A stretch of 64,000 nt of DNA from Rhizobium leucaenae USDA 9039. GTDB taxonomy: Bacteria; Pseudomonadota; Alphaproteobacteria; Rhizobiales; Rhizobiaceae. The stretch lies in the NCBI RefSeq assembly GCF_000426285.1, contig NZ_AUFB01000007.1:186001-250000 (forward strand), written 5' to 3'. Of this stretch, positions 1-11,522 are shown piece by piece. Every line of letters starts with the position of its first letter. Within the stretch, counting starts at the first letter, position 1. Under the pieces are notes generated by a model. The model ran no database searches and had not been told where the DNA came from. It worked only from the letters and a program-made list of their open reading frames with translations. A program made the position numbers and the translations under genes.

Positions 1-1853
<1,853 letters not shown>

Positions 1854-1886
1854 TTAGAGAAAAATTGGGGAATGGGAAGAGCGTTG

Positions 1887-1939
1887 CACCTTCGCCCCAG
1901 CGGGGAGAAGGTCGCGCGTAGCGCGGGTTGAGGGGGCGC
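1887..1939 (-). repeat. RIME-like intergenic repeat, left copy
   Basis: This GC-rich palindromic element lies upstream of ligA. Read on the minus strand it has the pattern CCCCTCA, a variable GC block, then CTTCTCCCC, a loop, and GGGGCGAAGG. The same pattern recurs in the opposite orientation at 1999-2050. It resembles the short mosaic repeats scattered between genes in rhizobial genomes (RIME class). The family name is from memory and was not checked by search. Confidence 0.6.
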
Positions 1940-1998
1940 TATAGGGCATTGCAATAGTCTGAACCGCAAAAGAATTATGGCGTGGGAACCGCTTGTAA

Positions 1999-2050
1999 GG
2001 CCCCTCATCCGCCCCTTTGGGGGCCCTTTTCCCCGACGGGGAGAAGGGAA
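1999..2050 (+). repeat. RIME-like intergenic repeat, right copy
   Basis: This is the plus-strand copy of the element at 1887-1939. It begins CCCCTCATCC and ends in a hairpin, TTTTCCCC-GAC-GGGGAGAAGG. The two copies face each other across about 60 bp, so the transcript could fold into a large cruciform. The right copy ends only a few bases from the recN stop codon and may serve as, or stabilise, the recN 3' end. Confidence 0.6.
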
Positions 2051-2053
2051 ATA

Positions 2054-3727
2054 TCAGCCGTTGCCCGCCAACAGCCGCTTAGCTGCCGCCCTCGCCTCTT
2101 CCGTGACCGAAGCGCCGGCGAGCATGCGGGCGATTTCCTCGGTGCGGTCCTTGTGGGCCATGGTGGCGACGCGGGTGGAGATCTTCTCGGAACCGTCAGA
2201 AACCGGGCCCTTGGAGATCAGCAGATGTGTTGCGGCGCGCGCCGCGACCTGCGGTGCATGGGTGACGGAGAGCACCTGCACGCGTTCGGAGAGGCGCTTC
2301 AGCCGCTGACCGATGGCGTCGGCCACCGCGCCGCCGACACCGGTATCGATTTCATCGAACACCAAGGTCGGAGCCGAACCGCGATCGGCAAGCGCCACCT
2401 TGAGCGCCAGCAGAAAACGCGAAAGCTCGCCGCCGGAGGCCACTTTCATGATCGGTCCCGGCCGCGTCCCCGGATTGGTCTGCACATGGAATTCGATGAT
2501 ATCGATACCTTCGGCCGTAGCCTCATCGGCATTGGTGGTGATCTCCACCATGAAGCGCGCCCGCTCCAGCTTGAGTGCCGGCAGCTCGGCCATGACGGCG
2601 GCGGCAAGCGCCTCGCCGGCGTGATGGCGCTTGCCGGAAAGGCTGCGCGCCGCAGCATCATAGTCCGCCTTGGCAACCGCGAGCTCGCCATCCAGCCGCG
2701 CCAGTCTCTCTTCCCCGGCATCAAGATCGGCGAGCTCGGCGACCATCTTCTCCGCCAGCGCCGGCAGACCGGTTACCGGCACCGAATATTTGCGTGAGGC
2801 GGCGCGCAGCGCAAACAGCCGCTCCTCGACGCGCTCCAGCTCCCTCGGATCATACTCGGTCTTGCGGAGTGCTGTCTCCACTTCCATCTGCGCATTGGAA
2901 AGCTGATCCAGCGCCGCGTCGAGCAGCGCTACGGTGTCTTCCAGCAAGCCGGGGGCCTCATGGCTCTTGCGCTCCAACCGCCGCACCAGTGAGGCGATGT
3001 GCGGCACAGGCGAGGCATTGCCGTTCAGGAACTCCGAGGCTTCGGAAATGTCGCCGGCAATGCGCTCCGCCTTCATCATCCGCGAGCGACGGTCAGCCAG
3101 CTCGTCCTCTTCTCCATCCTGTGGCGACAGCTTTTCCAGCTCCTCGACAGAAGCCCGCAGATAATCGGCTTCGCGCGCAGCATTTTCCACCTGCTCTCGC
3201 TGCTTCTTCAGCGTTCGCTCGGTGTCACGCCAAATCTTATAAAGCCGCCCGACCGCCTGGGTTTCCTCGGCGATACCCGCGAAGGCATCAAGAAGCATGC
3301 GGTGCGCATCGGTATCGACCAAGGCGCGGTCGTCATGCTGTCCATGGATTTCGACGAGAAGCTGCCCCGCCTGGCGCATCAACTGGACGCTGAGCGGTTG
3401 GTCGTTGACAAAAGCTTTGGTGCGGCCGTCCGCGGACTGAATGCGGCGGAAAATCAGGTCGCCGTCATCGTCGATGCCATTTTCGCGTAAGAGCTTGCGG
3501 GCGGCGTGCTGCATACCGACGTCGAAGACCGCCGTCACCTGGCCGCGATCTTCGCCGTGACGCACGAGATCGCCATCGCCGCGCCCGCCGAGGGCCAGCG
3601 AAAGGCTGTCAAGCAGAATGGATTTGCCCGCGCCCGTCTCGCCGGTTAGCACCGAAAGGCCGGTCTCGAAGGCAAGATCCAGCCGCTCGATCAGAACGAT
3701 ATCGCGGATCGAAAGCTGGACCAGCAT
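2054..3727 (-). CDS. recN: DNA repair protein RecN
   Basis: RecN is an SMC-like ATPase that acts at DNA double-strand breaks during RecA-dependent recombination. The 557-residue protein has the expected layout. An N-terminal ATPase half carries Walker A GETGAGKS (29-36). A long charged helical middle (about 150-380) forms the coiled-coil arm. The C-terminal half carries the ABC signature (SGGELSR) and Walker B (LVFDEIDTG). Length matches the family. It lies 12 bp downstream of bamD in the same direction and is probably cotranscribed with it, an order common in alphaproteobacteria. I see no LexA operator immediately upstream, as expected for an internal operon gene. Confidence 0.96.
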   Translation of the reverse strand: MLVQLSIRDIVLIERLDLAFETGLSVLTGETGAGKSILLDSLSLALGGRGDGDLVRHGEDRGQVTAVFDVGMQHAARKLLRENGIDDDGDLIFRRIQSADGRTKAFVNDQPLSVQLMRQAGQLLVEIHGQHDDRALVDTDAHRMLLDAFAGIAEETQAVGRLYKIWRDTERTLKKQREQVENAAREADYLRASVEELEKLSPQDGEEDELADRRSRMMKAERIAGDISEASEFLNGNASPVPHIASLVRRLERKSHEAPGLLEDTVALLDAALDQLSNAQMEVETALRKTEYDPRELERVEERLFALRAASRKYSVPVTGLPALAEKMVAELADLDAGEERLARLDGELAVAKADYDAAARSLSGKRHHAGEALAAAVMAELPALKLERARFMVEITTNADEATAEGIDIIEFHVQTNPGTRPGPIMKVASGGELSRFLLALKVALADRGSAPTLVFDEIDTGVGGAVADAIGQRLKRLSERVQVLSVTHAPQVAARAATHLLISKGPVSDGSEKISTRVATMAHKDRTEEIARMLAGASVTEEARAAAKRLLAGNG

Positions 3728-3739
3728 GTGCGCTCAATC

Positions 3740-4585
3740 TCACGTCCCAAGAAGAAGTTTCTTGCCCGCTCTCGAAATCCAGGAGCCTTCGCTTTCACGT
3801 GGCTCGACACCACTGGTCTTCAGAAGCTTGTAGGAATCTGCATACCAGCGGCTGTCAGGATAGTTGTGGCCGAGAACGGCGGCTGCCGTCTGCGCCTCCG
3901 GAACGATGCCCATGGCGTAGTAGGCTTCGACCAAGCGTGCCAGCGCCTCCTCGATCTGATTCGTCGTCGGATATTGCTCGACGACAATGCGGAAGCGGGC
4001 GATGGCTGCAAGGTAATCCTTGCGCTCAAGATAATAGCGGCCGACCTGCATTTCCTTGCCGGCGAGCTGATCGCGGGCAAAGCGGATCTTGGCCTGCGCG
4101 TCGCTGACATATTGCGAATTCGGATAGGTGCTGACGAGCTTGGACATCGCCTCGATCGTCTGCTGTGCGGCGCGCTGATCCTGCGTCACGTCGACGATCT
4201 GCTTGGCGTAGGACGAACCGACGAGATACTGAACGTAATCGGCATCTTCCGAGCCAGGATACTGCTTGAGGTAGCTATTGCCCGACTGGACGGCATCATC
4301 ATATCGGCCGGTGCGATATTTGACGAAGGTGCTCATTACCAGCGCCTTGCGCGCCCATTCGGAAAAGGGCTGCTGCTGGTTGATGGCATCGAACTTCTTG
4401 CCGGCTTCCGTCATATTGCCGGCCTTGATGTTGGCCAAGCCCTGATTGTAGAGGGTTTCCGGCGGATCGGTCTCGACACCAAGCTTGGTGATGTCGATAT
4501 CCTTGTCCGTATTACAACCCGTTACCACCGCACCGGTACCGGCCAGGAGAAGCGATACGAGCAAAGCCCGTGCTGTAATCTTCAT
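3740..4585 (-). CDS. bamD: Outer membrane assembly lipoprotein BamD
   Basis: BamD is the essential lipoprotein partner of BamA in the complex that folds beta-barrel proteins into the outer membrane. The 281-residue protein has a signal peptide ending in a lipobox (VVTGC, acylated Cys near residue 24 from this start). Five TPR-like repeats follow, each visible as a helix pair with Tyr/Ala/Pro spacing (for example NQGLANIKAGN, LKQYPGSEDAD, VSTYPNSQYVS, VEQYPTTNQIE). I chose the ATG at 4583-4585 because AGGG lies nine bases upstream and the sequence starts like a lipoprotein signal (MKITARA). An in-frame ATG at 4607-4609 would add eight residues. The neighbours lpxC (upstream) and recN (downstream) match the usual alphaproteobacterial order. 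Confidence 0.94.
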   Translation of the reverse strand: MKITARALLVSLLLAGTGAVVTGCNTDKDIDITKLGVETDPPETLYNQGLANIKAGNMTEAGKKFDAINQQQPFSEWARKALVMSTFVKYRTGRYDDAVQSGNSYLKQYPGSEDADYVQYLVGSSYAKQIVDVTQDQRAAQQTIEAMSKLVSTYPNSQYVSDAQAKIRFARDQLAGKEMQVGRYYLERKDYLAAIARFRIVVEQYPTTNQIEEALARLVEAYYAMGIVPEAQTAAAVLGHNYPDSRWYADSYKLLKTSGVEPRESEGSWISRAGKKLLLGT

Positions 4586-4897
4586 GCTTTCAGACCCTGC
4601 AAAACCCATCGGATGACTTGTCCCACTAGCCGTTATTGCGGAAACGGCGTTCTCTCGCTGGCGTTTCTAGCCGCAAAAGCACCATCAGGGCAACGCAATG
4701 ATGATGCATTAACGCATTTTTGTGGCAAAGACTGCACGATGACAGGCTTTAACCGCTGTATTGACAAGAGATTTCCTTTCCGGTCCGCTCGAACGCGACG
4801 CTCCGACCGGCTTTGAAACCATCACCGACGAATCTCCGTCAAAAAAAGAGCCGCCCCCTTTCGGGAGCGGCGACTTGGCCACCTGGGTTTCTGGAGG
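4586..4897. other. Intergenic region between bamD and lpxC
   Basis: This 312-bp stretch carries the lpxC terminator at its right side and presumably the bamD-recN promoter. It has long runs of A/T around 4680-4760, and I could not settle on convincing -35/-10 hexamers. No conserved small ORF is apparent. Confidence 0.6.
4841..4871 (-). terminator. Rho-independent terminator of lpxC
   Basis: On the minus strand a nine-pair GC stem (GCCGCTCCC against GGGGGCGGC, one G-T pair) closes a GAAA tetraloop. It is followed by CTC and seven T residues. It starts about 27 bp after the lpxC stop codon. Confidence 0.88.
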
Positions 4898-5854
4898 TCA
4901 TGCAGACCAGGGGGCGAATTCGGGAGCATTGACGGCGACGAATTCGCGGCTATGCGCGCGCTGACGCGGTGCGGAAGTCTCGACGACATCGTAAGCCGAG
5001 GGATCGCTCAGCAATGCCTTCAGCGCATTCGCATTCATGCGGTGACCGCCGCGATACGAGCGGTAGCAGCCGATGAACTGCGCGCCGGCCAGCGCCAGAT
5101 CGCCAACTGCATCCAAAGTCTTGTGACGGACGAATTCGTCCTTGGCATAGCGCAGGCCTTCGACATTGATCACCGTGTTGTCGTCCGAGATGACAACGGA
5201 ATTTTCGAGAGAGGAGCCGAGCGCATGGCCCGAGGCCCACAGACGCTCGACATCGCGCATGAAGCCGAAGGTGCGCGCGCGCGACAGCTCGGACTTGAAG
5301 GTCTTGGCGGTCAGATCGCCTTCCCACTTCTGCCGGCCGATCAGCGGGCATTCAAAGTCGATCTCGACTTCGAAACGCGTGCCATCATAGGGCCGGAACT
5401 CGCACCAGGAACCGCCGGCTTCGATTCGCACCGGCTTGGTCACACGAATATAGCGGCGCTTGACGCCGAGGGAGACGGTACCGACCTGCTCGATCGCTTC
5501 GATAAAGGGATACGCGCTGCCGTCCATGATCGGCATTTCCGCACCGGAGACTTCCACAATGACGTTGTCCAGGCCGATCGCATAGATCGCCGCCATGACA
5601 TGCTCGACCGTCGCGACGGAACGCGCCGGCGAGAAGCCGAGAACTGTGCAAAGATCGGTGTTGCCGACCTGCGAAGAAACGGCGCGCAGCTCCGTCACAT
5701 CGCCATTGTCATGCATGCGCTGGAAGACGACACCCGTGTCGGCTTCGGCTGGATAGAGCGTAATGGACACATTGGCGCCGGAATGAACGCCGATACCCGA
5801 AAGTGTCACAGGGCTTGCAATGGTGGTCTGAAAACCCAGCAATCCGATTGCCAT
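4898..5854 (-). CDS. lpxC: UDP-3-O-acyl-N-acetylglucosamine deacetylase LpxC
   Basis: LpxC catalyses the committed step of lipid A synthesis, a zinc-dependent deacetylation in the cytoplasm. The 318-residue protein has both family domains. The zinc ligands and catalytic residues are recognisable at positions shifted by six from E. coli: Glu84 and His85 (TVEHVM), His244 and Asp248 (RHKTLDAVGD), and His271 (GGHRMNA). Length is typical. It stands alone downstream of ftsZ, with about 330 bp between them and its own terminator, so it is probably transcribed separately although it sits at the end of the dcw region as in other proteobacteria. Confidence 0.97.
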   Translation of the reverse strand: MAIGLLGFQTTIASPVTLSGIGVHSGANVSITLYPAEADTGVVFQRMHDNGDVTELRAVSSQVGNTDLCTVLGFSPARSVATVEHVMAAIYAIGLDNVIVEVSGAEMPIMDGSAYPFIEAIEQVGTVSLGVKRRYIRVTKPVRIEAGGSWCEFRPYDGTRFEVEIDFECPLIGRQKWEGDLTAKTFKSELSRARTFGFMRDVERLWASGHALGSSLENSVVISDDNTVINVEGLRYAKDEFVRHKTLDAVGDLALAGAQFIGCYRSYRGGHRMNANALKALLSDPSAYDVVETSAPRQRAHSREFVAVNAPEFAPWSA

Positions 5855-6184
5855 ATAAATTCTGCCTTCGTCTATCTGTCCCAGACCGGGCGGTCATCTT
5901 TGGATCCTGCCCTCATTGCTGGTTCAGTCTGTTACCCACGCCGCGAAATCCACATGCAAGGATTGCCGAATGCGATTCCGCTGGCTCGCTTGCTACCTAA
6001 ATACGCGCGAGGGCACCGCATTCCAAATCACTGTTTCTTTCGCTTTGTTACGAAACCAGATCATTGAATTTATTGGGTAATCTTTGAATTAAAGAAAGCT
6101 CGAAAATAAGGAAATCCGGGACCGCTAAGTCCCGGATTCGATAAACATGGTTAGTATCCTATTAAAAGGATGCTTTATACCGGA
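5855..6184. other. Intergenic region between ftsZ and lpxC
   Basis: This 330-bp non-coding stretch holds the ftsZ terminator next to 6185 and the lpxC leader and promoter next to 5854. The centre (about 6000-6110) is AT-rich. I see no convincing ORF, tRNA or perfect CtrA site. Confidence 0.6.
6103..6138 (-). terminator. Probable terminator of ftsZ
   Basis: A perfect ten-pair stem (AATCCGGGAC against GTCCCGGATT) closes a six-base loop about 45 bp after the ftsZ stop. On the minus strand it is followed by TCCTTATTTTC, a weak U-rich tail. This supports ending the ddl-ftsQAZ transcript here. Confidence 0.72.
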
Positions 6185-7939
6185 TCAGTTCGATTGTCGG
6201 CGCAGGAAGGCGGGGATTTCGAGCTGGTCGTCTTCCTGGCTTGCCATGCGCGCCTGCGGAACCTGACGGCCCTGATCATCGAGCTGGCCACGACGCGGTG
6301 CGTAGAGGCTTGCTTCCGGCGACAGCGGACGGCGCTGCTGCGAAGCGGCACTCGGAGCGGAAGCCGTCATGTCGTTGAAAGCCGGGTCCTCGTCGCGGCG
6401 GCCGAGCGAATTGGTGATTCGCTTCAGCAAGCCCATCGGACCACGCTCTTCAGTCGCCTGAGTAGCGACCGGCTGGGCGCGATGTTCCATCTCGGCCTTC
6501 ACGACCGGAGGGAAATCCTCGACTTTCGGCATACGGACCTGCTCCGGAGCCTGCCGGATGATCGGCTCCTGGCGCACAGGCTGCTGCATCTGCATGGGCG
6601 CCGGCTGATGCTGCATCGCAGGCTGCTGATGCATGACCGGGGCTGGCTGCGGCTGAAGCGGAGCCTGACGCACAGGCTGTGCCTCGGGTGCTGCGAAGAT
6701 GCGGCTCTGCGGACGGAAGCTCTCCTCCTGGGCGACCGGCTGCTGCTGCATGACCGGCTGCTGTTGGCGGGTCATCTGGATTTCCAGTTCACGCTCCATT
6801 TCGGCTTCCGCCATGCGAATGGTCTGCGCGACAGGATCGACGGCCGCCTTCGGTGCCTGCGCGACATGGGCAGGCTGAGCTGCGGCCGCTGCCGGAGCAA
6901 CGGCCGCGGAGGGACGGACAGCCGGCTTTGCGACCGGACGGAATTCCATGGCCTTGTCGGCCGCTTCGTTCATTGCGCGATCGATGCCGGTTGCGACGAC
7001 GGAGACGCGGATGATGCCTTCCAGCGATTCGTCGAACGTGGCGCCGAGGATGATATTGGCGTCCGGATCGACTTCTTCGCGGATGCGGGTCGCGGCTTCG
7101 TCGACTTCGAACAGGGTGAGGTCACGGCCGCCGGTGATCGAGATCAGCAGGCCCTGGGCACCCTTCATCGAGGTTTCGTCGAGCAGCGGGTTGGCAATGG
7201 CGGCCTCGGCAGCCTGCATCGCGCGGCCCTGACCGGAAGCCTCGCCGGTACCCATCATGGCGCGGCCCATTTCGCGCATGACCGAACGGACGTCGGCGAA
7301 GTCGAGGTTGATGAGACCTTCCTTCACCATCAGGTCGGTGATGCAGGCAACGCCCGAATAGAGAACCTGGTCGGCCATCGAGAAGGCGTCCGCGAAGGTC
7401 GTCTTGTCGTTGGCGATACGGAACAGGTTCTGGTTCGGAATGACGATCAGCGTGTCAACCGACTTCTGCAGTTCCTGGATGCCCATTTCGGCAAGCCGCA
7501 TGCGGCGGCCGCCTTCGAAGTGGAACGGCTTAGTGACGACGCCGACGGTCAGGATACCCTTGTTGCGGGCGGCCTGCGCGACGACCGGCGCAGCACCCGT
7601 GCCCGTGCCGCCGCCCATGCCGGCGGTGACGAAGCACATATGGGTACCGTTCAGGTGATCGATGATTTCGTCGATGCACTCTTCAGCAGCCGCGCGGCCG
7701 ACTTCCGGCTGCGAACCGGCGCCGAGGCCTTCGGTGACATTGACGCCGAGCTGGATGATCCGCTCCGCCTTCGTCATCGTCAAAGCCTGTGCGTCCGTAT
7801 TGGCGACGACGAAATCGACGCCCTGCAAGCCTGCCGTGATCATGTTGTTGACGGCATTGCCGCCGCCACCACCGACACCGAACACGGTGATCCGCGGCTT
7901 CAGCTCGGTGATATCTGGCTTATGCAGCTTGATAGTCAT
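6185..7939 (-). CDS. ftsZ: Cell division protein FtsZ (long rhizobial form)
   Basis: FtsZ is the tubulin-like GTPase that polymerises at midcell and recruits the divisome. The N-terminal about 320 residues are the GTPase and polymerisation core, with the glycine loop GGGTGTG at 109-115. An intrinsically disordered linker of about 240 residues follows, extremely rich in Gln, Pro, Ala and Met. The end is a conserved C-terminal peptide ([10 protein letters not shown]) that binds FtsA. At 584 residues it is much longer than the E. coli protein, as known for the main FtsZ of rhizobia. It is the last gene of ddl-ftsQ-ftsA-ftsZ, 110 bp after ftsA, with a GGAAC ribosome site before the ATG and a hairpin terminator downstream. 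Confidence 0.98.
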   Translation of the reverse strand: MTIKLHKPDITELKPRITVFGVGGGGGNAVNNMITAGLQGVDFVVANTDAQALTMTKAERIIQLGVNVTEGLGAGSQPEVGRAAAEECIDEIIDHLNGTHMCFVTAGMGGGTGTGAAPVVAQAARNKGILTVGVVTKPFHFEGGRRMRLAEMGIQELQKSVDTLIVIPNQNLFRIANDKTTFADAFSMADQVLYSGVACITDLMVKEGLINLDFADVRSVMREMGRAMMGTGEASGQGRAMQAAEAAIANPLLDETSMKGAQGLLISITGGRDLTLFEVDEAATRIREEVDPDANIILGATFDESLEGIIRVSVVATGIDRAMNEAADKAMEFRPVAKPAVRPSAAVAPAAAAAQPAHVAQAPKAAVDPVAQTIRMAEAEMERELEIQMTRQQQPVMQQQPVAQEESFRPQSRIFAAPEAQPVRQAPLQPQPAPVMHQQPAMQHQPAPMQMQQPVRQEPIIRQAPEQVRMPKVEDFPPVVKAEMEHRAQPVATQATEERGPMGLLKRITNSLGRRDEDPAFNDMTASAPSAASQQRRPLSPEASLYAPRRGQLDDQGRQVPQARMASQEDDQLEIPAFLRRQSN

Positions 7940-8049
7940 GGTACCCGTTCCTTCTCTTTATGGCCGCATCGCCACGCCGGCCAATTCACTATATTTCACT
8001 TGCCTGACCCCTGCCCGGAAAGCGCTTGCCGCGATCCGGGATCAGGCAC

Positions 8050-9381
8050 TCAAAAACTCTCCTTCAGCCATTGGCCGACGCGGCCGATACGGCTGTTGTT
8101 ACCCCCAAGCGACGAGAGCAGCCCGCTGCCCGCCGCATGTGTCTCCATGTCCGCGACCTGCGGGTAGATCATCAGTCCCACTGCCGTCGAAAAGGCGGGC
8201 CCCTTGGCCGCAGTCGGCAGACCAGATACGCCCATCGGGCGGCCGATGCGGACGTTGCGGGCAAGAATACGCCGCGCCACCTCCGGCAGACCGGTCAACT
8301 GACTGGCTCCGCCCGTGAGCACGACACGCTTGCCGACGATCGGGCTGAAACCGGAACGCTGAATGCGATCCCTGATCAATTCCAGCGTCTCCTCGATGCG
8401 TGCCTTGACGATGCGCGACACCAGCGCCTTCGGCACCTGTGTCGGCTGGTCGCGTTCATCCTCGCCGATCGGCGGGATGGAAATCAGCTCGCGCTCTTCC
8501 GAAGAATTCGCGAGCGCCGAGGCGTGGACCACCTTCAGCCGCTCGGCATCCTCGATGCGGGTCGAAAGACCGCGCGCAAGGTCTGTGGTGACATGATGGC
8601 CGCCGAGGCTGACGGCGTCCGTGTGCACCAGCTTGCCTTCGGCAAAGACCGAGATCGTCGTCGTGCCGCCGCCCATGTCGATTGCGGCGCAACCGAGCTC
8701 GACCTCATCATCGACGAGAGCGGCGAGACCGCTGGCATAAGGTGTTGCCACCATGCCCTCGACCGAAAGATGCGCCCGGTTGATGCAGAGCTCGAGATTG
8801 CGAAGGGCCGCACGCTCCGCGGTGACCACATGCATGTCGACGCCCAGCGCATCGCCGAACATCGCCAGGGGATCGCGGATGCCACGTTCTCCATCGAGCG
8901 AATAACCGGTTGCCAGCGAGTGCAGCACGGCGCGCTCCTGACGGAGCGACTGCTGGCAGGCGGCAGCAAGCACCTTCTTCAGATCGTTTGCTTCGACTTC
9001 CTGGCCGCCCAGATCGATGGTGGCGGTATAGATGTCGCTGCCGAGACGACCAGCCGAAACATTGACGATCAGGCTGTCGACAGTAAGCCCTGCCATGCGC
9101 TCGGCGGCATCGACCGAGAGACGGACGACGTTTTCCAGCGCATCGAGATCGGCAATGACACCGGTCTTGATACCGCGCGAACGCTGATGGCCGATGCCGA
9201 TGATCTCGATATTATGCGTCCGGTTCGGCAGAACCTGGCTTTCCTCGCGCGGCGTCAGCCGGCCGATCATGCAGACGACCTTGGTCGAGCCGATATCGAG
9301 GACGGATACGATGTGCGACCGCTTGGAGGACAGCGGCTTCAGGCGCGGCAGACCGAAATGGGACGAACTGAATAAGCTCAT
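8050..9381 (-). CDS. ftsA: Cell division protein FtsA
   Basis: FtsA is the actin-like membrane tether of FtsZ. The 443-residue protein shows the actin-fold phosphate-1 motif (LDIGSTKVV), the 1C subdomain typical of FtsA, the phosphate-2 motif (AIDMGGGTTT) and the adenosine motif (VLTGGASQL). It ends in a short basic amphipathic segment (GRVGQWLKESF) that should bind the inner membrane. Its ATG overlaps the ftsQ stop by four bases (ATGA), which suggests translational coupling. The N-terminus has a roughly 25-residue extension before the first beta strand. Confidence 0.97.
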   Translation of the reverse strand: MSLFSSSHFGLPRLKPLSSKRSHIVSVLDIGSTKVVCMIGRLTPREESQVLPNRTHNIEIIGIGHQRSRGIKTGVIADLDALENVVRLSVDAAERMAGLTVDSLIVNVSAGRLGSDIYTATIDLGGQEVEANDLKKVLAAACQQSLRQERAVLHSLATGYSLDGERGIRDPLAMFGDALGVDMHVVTAERAALRNLELCINRAHLSVEGMVATPYASGLAALVDDEVELGCAAIDMGGGTTTISVFAEGKLVHTDAVSLGGHHVTTDLARGLSTRIEDAERLKVVHASALANSSEERELISIPPIGEDERDQPTQVPKALVSRIVKARIEETLELIRDRIQRSGFSPIVGKRVVLTGGASQLTGLPEVARRILARNVRIGRPMGVSGLPTAAKGPAFSTAVGLMIYPQVADMETHAAGSGLLSSLGGNNSRIGRVGQWLKESF

Positions 9382-10310
9382 GTATCCTGCCCTGCTTTCT
9401 TCAAAGCCTTGGTTCTGGCATCCAACGCCGCCTGGCGGCGAAGCGCTGCGTCCGGGGTCAATTCTATGGCGGTGCGGTCGTCAAGACGAAGGTCGACGGC
9501 TGCAATATCGCGCTGCAGAAGGCTCTCGTCTTTATCGAGCTTGGTGAGCCGAGCGAGCGCACCGTCGATATTGTCTTCCGGCAATTTGATGATCACGCCA
9601 TTATCGAGATAGAGATCCCAACGGCGGCCGGCGACGCGCACGAATGCCTTCACATGCCCGCGAACATCCGGCCAGTTGGCAAACTCGTCATCGATGGACG
9701 CCGCAGCCGTTTCGGCATCGCGGCCGACGAAAAGCGGCAGCTTGGCGAATTTGTTGTCGCGCAGCGGCGCAATCACGCTGCCGTCTTTCTGGATCAGCGA
9801 GAGTTCAGAGCCATGCTGCCAGATGGCATAAGCCTTGCGCTCCGTGAGCTTCACTTCGACCGTCTTCGGATAAACCTTGCGGACTTCGACGCCCTGCACC
9901 CAAGGCAGGCTTGCGATCTTCTGACGAGCCGCATCAACATTGAGCGCCACCAGCGAGGTCGTGCCGTCGAGACCGAGAAGCTGCAGGATTTCGATTTCCG
10001 AAGTCTGATCGTTGCCGGAAACCTTCACGTCTTCGATGGCAAAGCCCGCAGCCGACGTCGTCGCCTGGGCGACATCCTGCGTATGGCCGCCGATCGACAT
10101 GCCGTAAAGGCCCGTCGCAGCAAAAAGAGCGAGAGCCGAAACCGTACCCGTATGGGCCGGAATATTGACGCGTCCGGAGCCGAGGCTCACGAGGAAACGC
10201 ACGGCACGGCGCAGCGGCCGCGGCAATACGAACGCATCCTCGACATCGTCGATCGCGAGCGGGACGCGGTGGCGGGACCGCCTCATATTTTTGACCGTCA
10301 GCGCAAACAA
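9378..10310 (-). CDS. ftsQ: Cell division protein FtsQ (TTG start)
   Basis: FtsQ is a bitopic inner-membrane divisome protein bridging early and late proteins. I start it at TTG (10308-10310), because GGAGGA lies seven bases upstream and the product then begins MFALTVKN as in relatives. The first ATG in the frame (10329-10331) lies upstream of that ribosome site. The 310-residue product has a basic cytoplasmic tail, one membrane segment (about 53-75), a POTRA domain (about 90-160, starting IEDVKVSGN) and the beta domain. The start lies inside the ddl 3' end (13-bp overlap) and the stop overlaps ftsA by four bases, so ddl, ftsQ and ftsA look coupled. Confidence 0.94.
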   Translation of the reverse strand: MFALTVKNMRRSRHRVPLAIDDVEDAFVLPRPLRRAVRFLVSLGSGRVNIPAHTGTVSALALFAATGLYGMSIGGHTQDVAQATTSAAGFAIEDVKVSGNDQTSEIEILQLLGLDGTTSLVALNVDAARQKIASLPWVQGVEVRKVYPKTVEVKLTERKAYAIWQHGSELSLIQKDGSVIAPLRDNKFAKLPLFVGRDAETAAASIDDEFANWPDVRGHVKAFVRVAGRRWDLYLDNGVIIKLPEDNIDGALARLTKLDKDESLLQRDIAAVDLRLDDRTAIELTPDAALRRQAALDARTKALKKAGQDT

Positions 10311-11224
10311 GACGCGTCCTCCACCATCCACCGGAGAAATTCGCCAAAAGAGTAGCCGGCGTGAGCGGCCATTTCGGGCACCAGCGAGGTAGGCGTCATG
10401 CCTGGTTGGGTATTGATTTCCAACCAGATAAGCTCGCCCTCTTCGGAAAAGCGATCGTCATAACGGAAGTCAGATCGACTGACGCCACGGCAGCCGATAG
10501 CTTGATGCGCCCTTAGCGCCAATGTTTGTATCTTTTGGTAAAGATTCGGTGAAATTCTAGCAGGGATGACGTGTTTTGATCCACCTTCCGCGTATTTGGA
10601 ATCATAGTCATAGAAGCTATGCCCCTGCGGCACGATCTCGGTTACACCCAGAGCCGTATCGCCCATGACGCCACAGGTCAGTTCCCGACCGTAGATGTAA
10701 CGCTCGACCATCACTTCGTCGCCGTACCGCCATTCGGAAGAGGTAATGATCTGCGGCGGATGCGTTTGATCTTCCTTGACGATCACGACACCAAAGCTCG
10801 AACCCTCACGCACCGGCTTCACGACATAAGGCGGCCGCATCGGATGTTCGCCGGTAATGGCGAAGCGGTTCATCACGCGCGAATCGGCCACAGGAATGCC
10901 GGCGCCGTCAGCCACCCTCTTGGCACGAGCCTTGTCCATGGCGAGTGCCGAGGCGAGCACGCCGGAATGGGTGTAAGGGACCTGCAGATATTCAAGGATG
11001 CCCTGGATGGTGCCGTCTTCGCCGAACGGACCATGCAGAGCATTGAAAACGACATCAGGCTTTAGATCGGCAAGGCGCGCAGAGACATCGCGCTCCACAT
11101 CGACGCGGGTGACTTGAAAGCCTTCGGCTTCGAGGGCATCAGCGCATGCTTTTCCCGAAGACAGGCTAACCGGCCTCTCCGAGGAAAATCCGCCCAAAAG
11201 GACAGCCACATGCTTGCCACCCAT
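10298..11224 (-). CDS. ddl: D-alanine--D-alanine ligase
   Basis: Ddl joins two D-alanines with ATP to make the terminal dipeptide of the peptidoglycan stem. The 308-residue product from the ATG at 11222-11224 starts at the usual place ([17 protein letters not shown]). It contains the ATP-grasp features: the EGSSFGV loop, the [14 protein letters not shown] segment and the metal-binding end ([11 protein letters not shown]). A GTG further upstream (11288-11290) would add 22 residues that do not look conserved. GGGGG precedes the chosen ATG. It is the first gene of ddl-ftsQ-ftsA-ftsZ here, split from murB by aqpZ and an MFS gene. Confidence 0.95.
   Translation of the reverse strand: MGGKHVAVLLGGFSSERPVSLSSGKACADALEAEGFQVTRVDVERDVSARLADLKPDVVFNALHGPFGEDGTIQGILEYLQVPYTHSGVLASALAMDKARAKRVADGAGIPVADSRVMNRFAITGEHPMRPPYVVKPVREGSSFGVVIVKEDQTHPPQIITSSEWRYGDEVMVERYIYGRELTCGVMGDTALGVTEIVPQGHSFYDYDSKYAEGGSKHVIPARISPNLYQKIQTLALRAHQAIGCRGVSRSDFRYDDRFSEEGELIWLEINTQPGMTPTSLVPEMAAHAGYSFGEFLRWMVEDASCLR
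10317..10322 (-). promoter_or_regulatory. Ribosome binding site fixing the ftsQ TTG start
   Basis: GGAGGA on the minus strand, inside the last codons of ddl, sits seven bases before the TTG at 10308-10310. No ATG follows at proper spacing, so this site decides for the TTG start. Confidence 0.8.
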
Positions 11225-11522
11225 CAATACCCCCAATTCACCATCTGCAATCGACATTTGCTCGATACGCTGAGCAGCGATTCTCGCCACATCTTGTAGG
11301 CTCCATTAGAACAACATTAAGGTTAATGAAGCGTTTACTTTCGTTAACTTTCGACAGCTCTCATGGCGGCCAATTTTCACGAATCAAATCGACTTAACGA
11401 ATTCTGCCATTAGAATCATGGAGTTGCTATGTTTGAATATCGACTTTTAGAAATTTTTAAACAAATAGGCCCACGGCGGGGTCTCCGGCGCGGGCCTTCC
11501 TTAGGCTTATTGGCTCGCTGAA
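11225..11522. other. Intergenic region between aqpZ and ddl
   Basis: This roughly 300-bp AT-rich stretch must contain the promoter for ddl-ftsQAZ. Near 11469-11498 an imperfect GC-rich hairpin (AGGCCC pairing with GGGCCT on the minus strand, then TATTTGTTT) probably terminates aqpZ. TTAA-N7-TTTA at 11323-11337 is one base short of a CtrA site and is not claimed as one. Confidence 0.55.

Noticed and set aside
6170..8167. Long plus-strand frame (665 codons) opposite ftsZ
   Set aside because: Antisense shadow of a GC-rich gene: rich in His/Arg/Leu, no motif, no ribosome site. The same applies to the long frames opposite ftsA, murC, murF, ftsI and the pfp gene.
11323..11337. TTAA-N7-TTTA before ddl as a CtrA site
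   Set aside because: One mismatch in the core; such near matches recur in AT-rich gaps (28297-28312, 34731-34745, 57349-57363) and are expected by chance.
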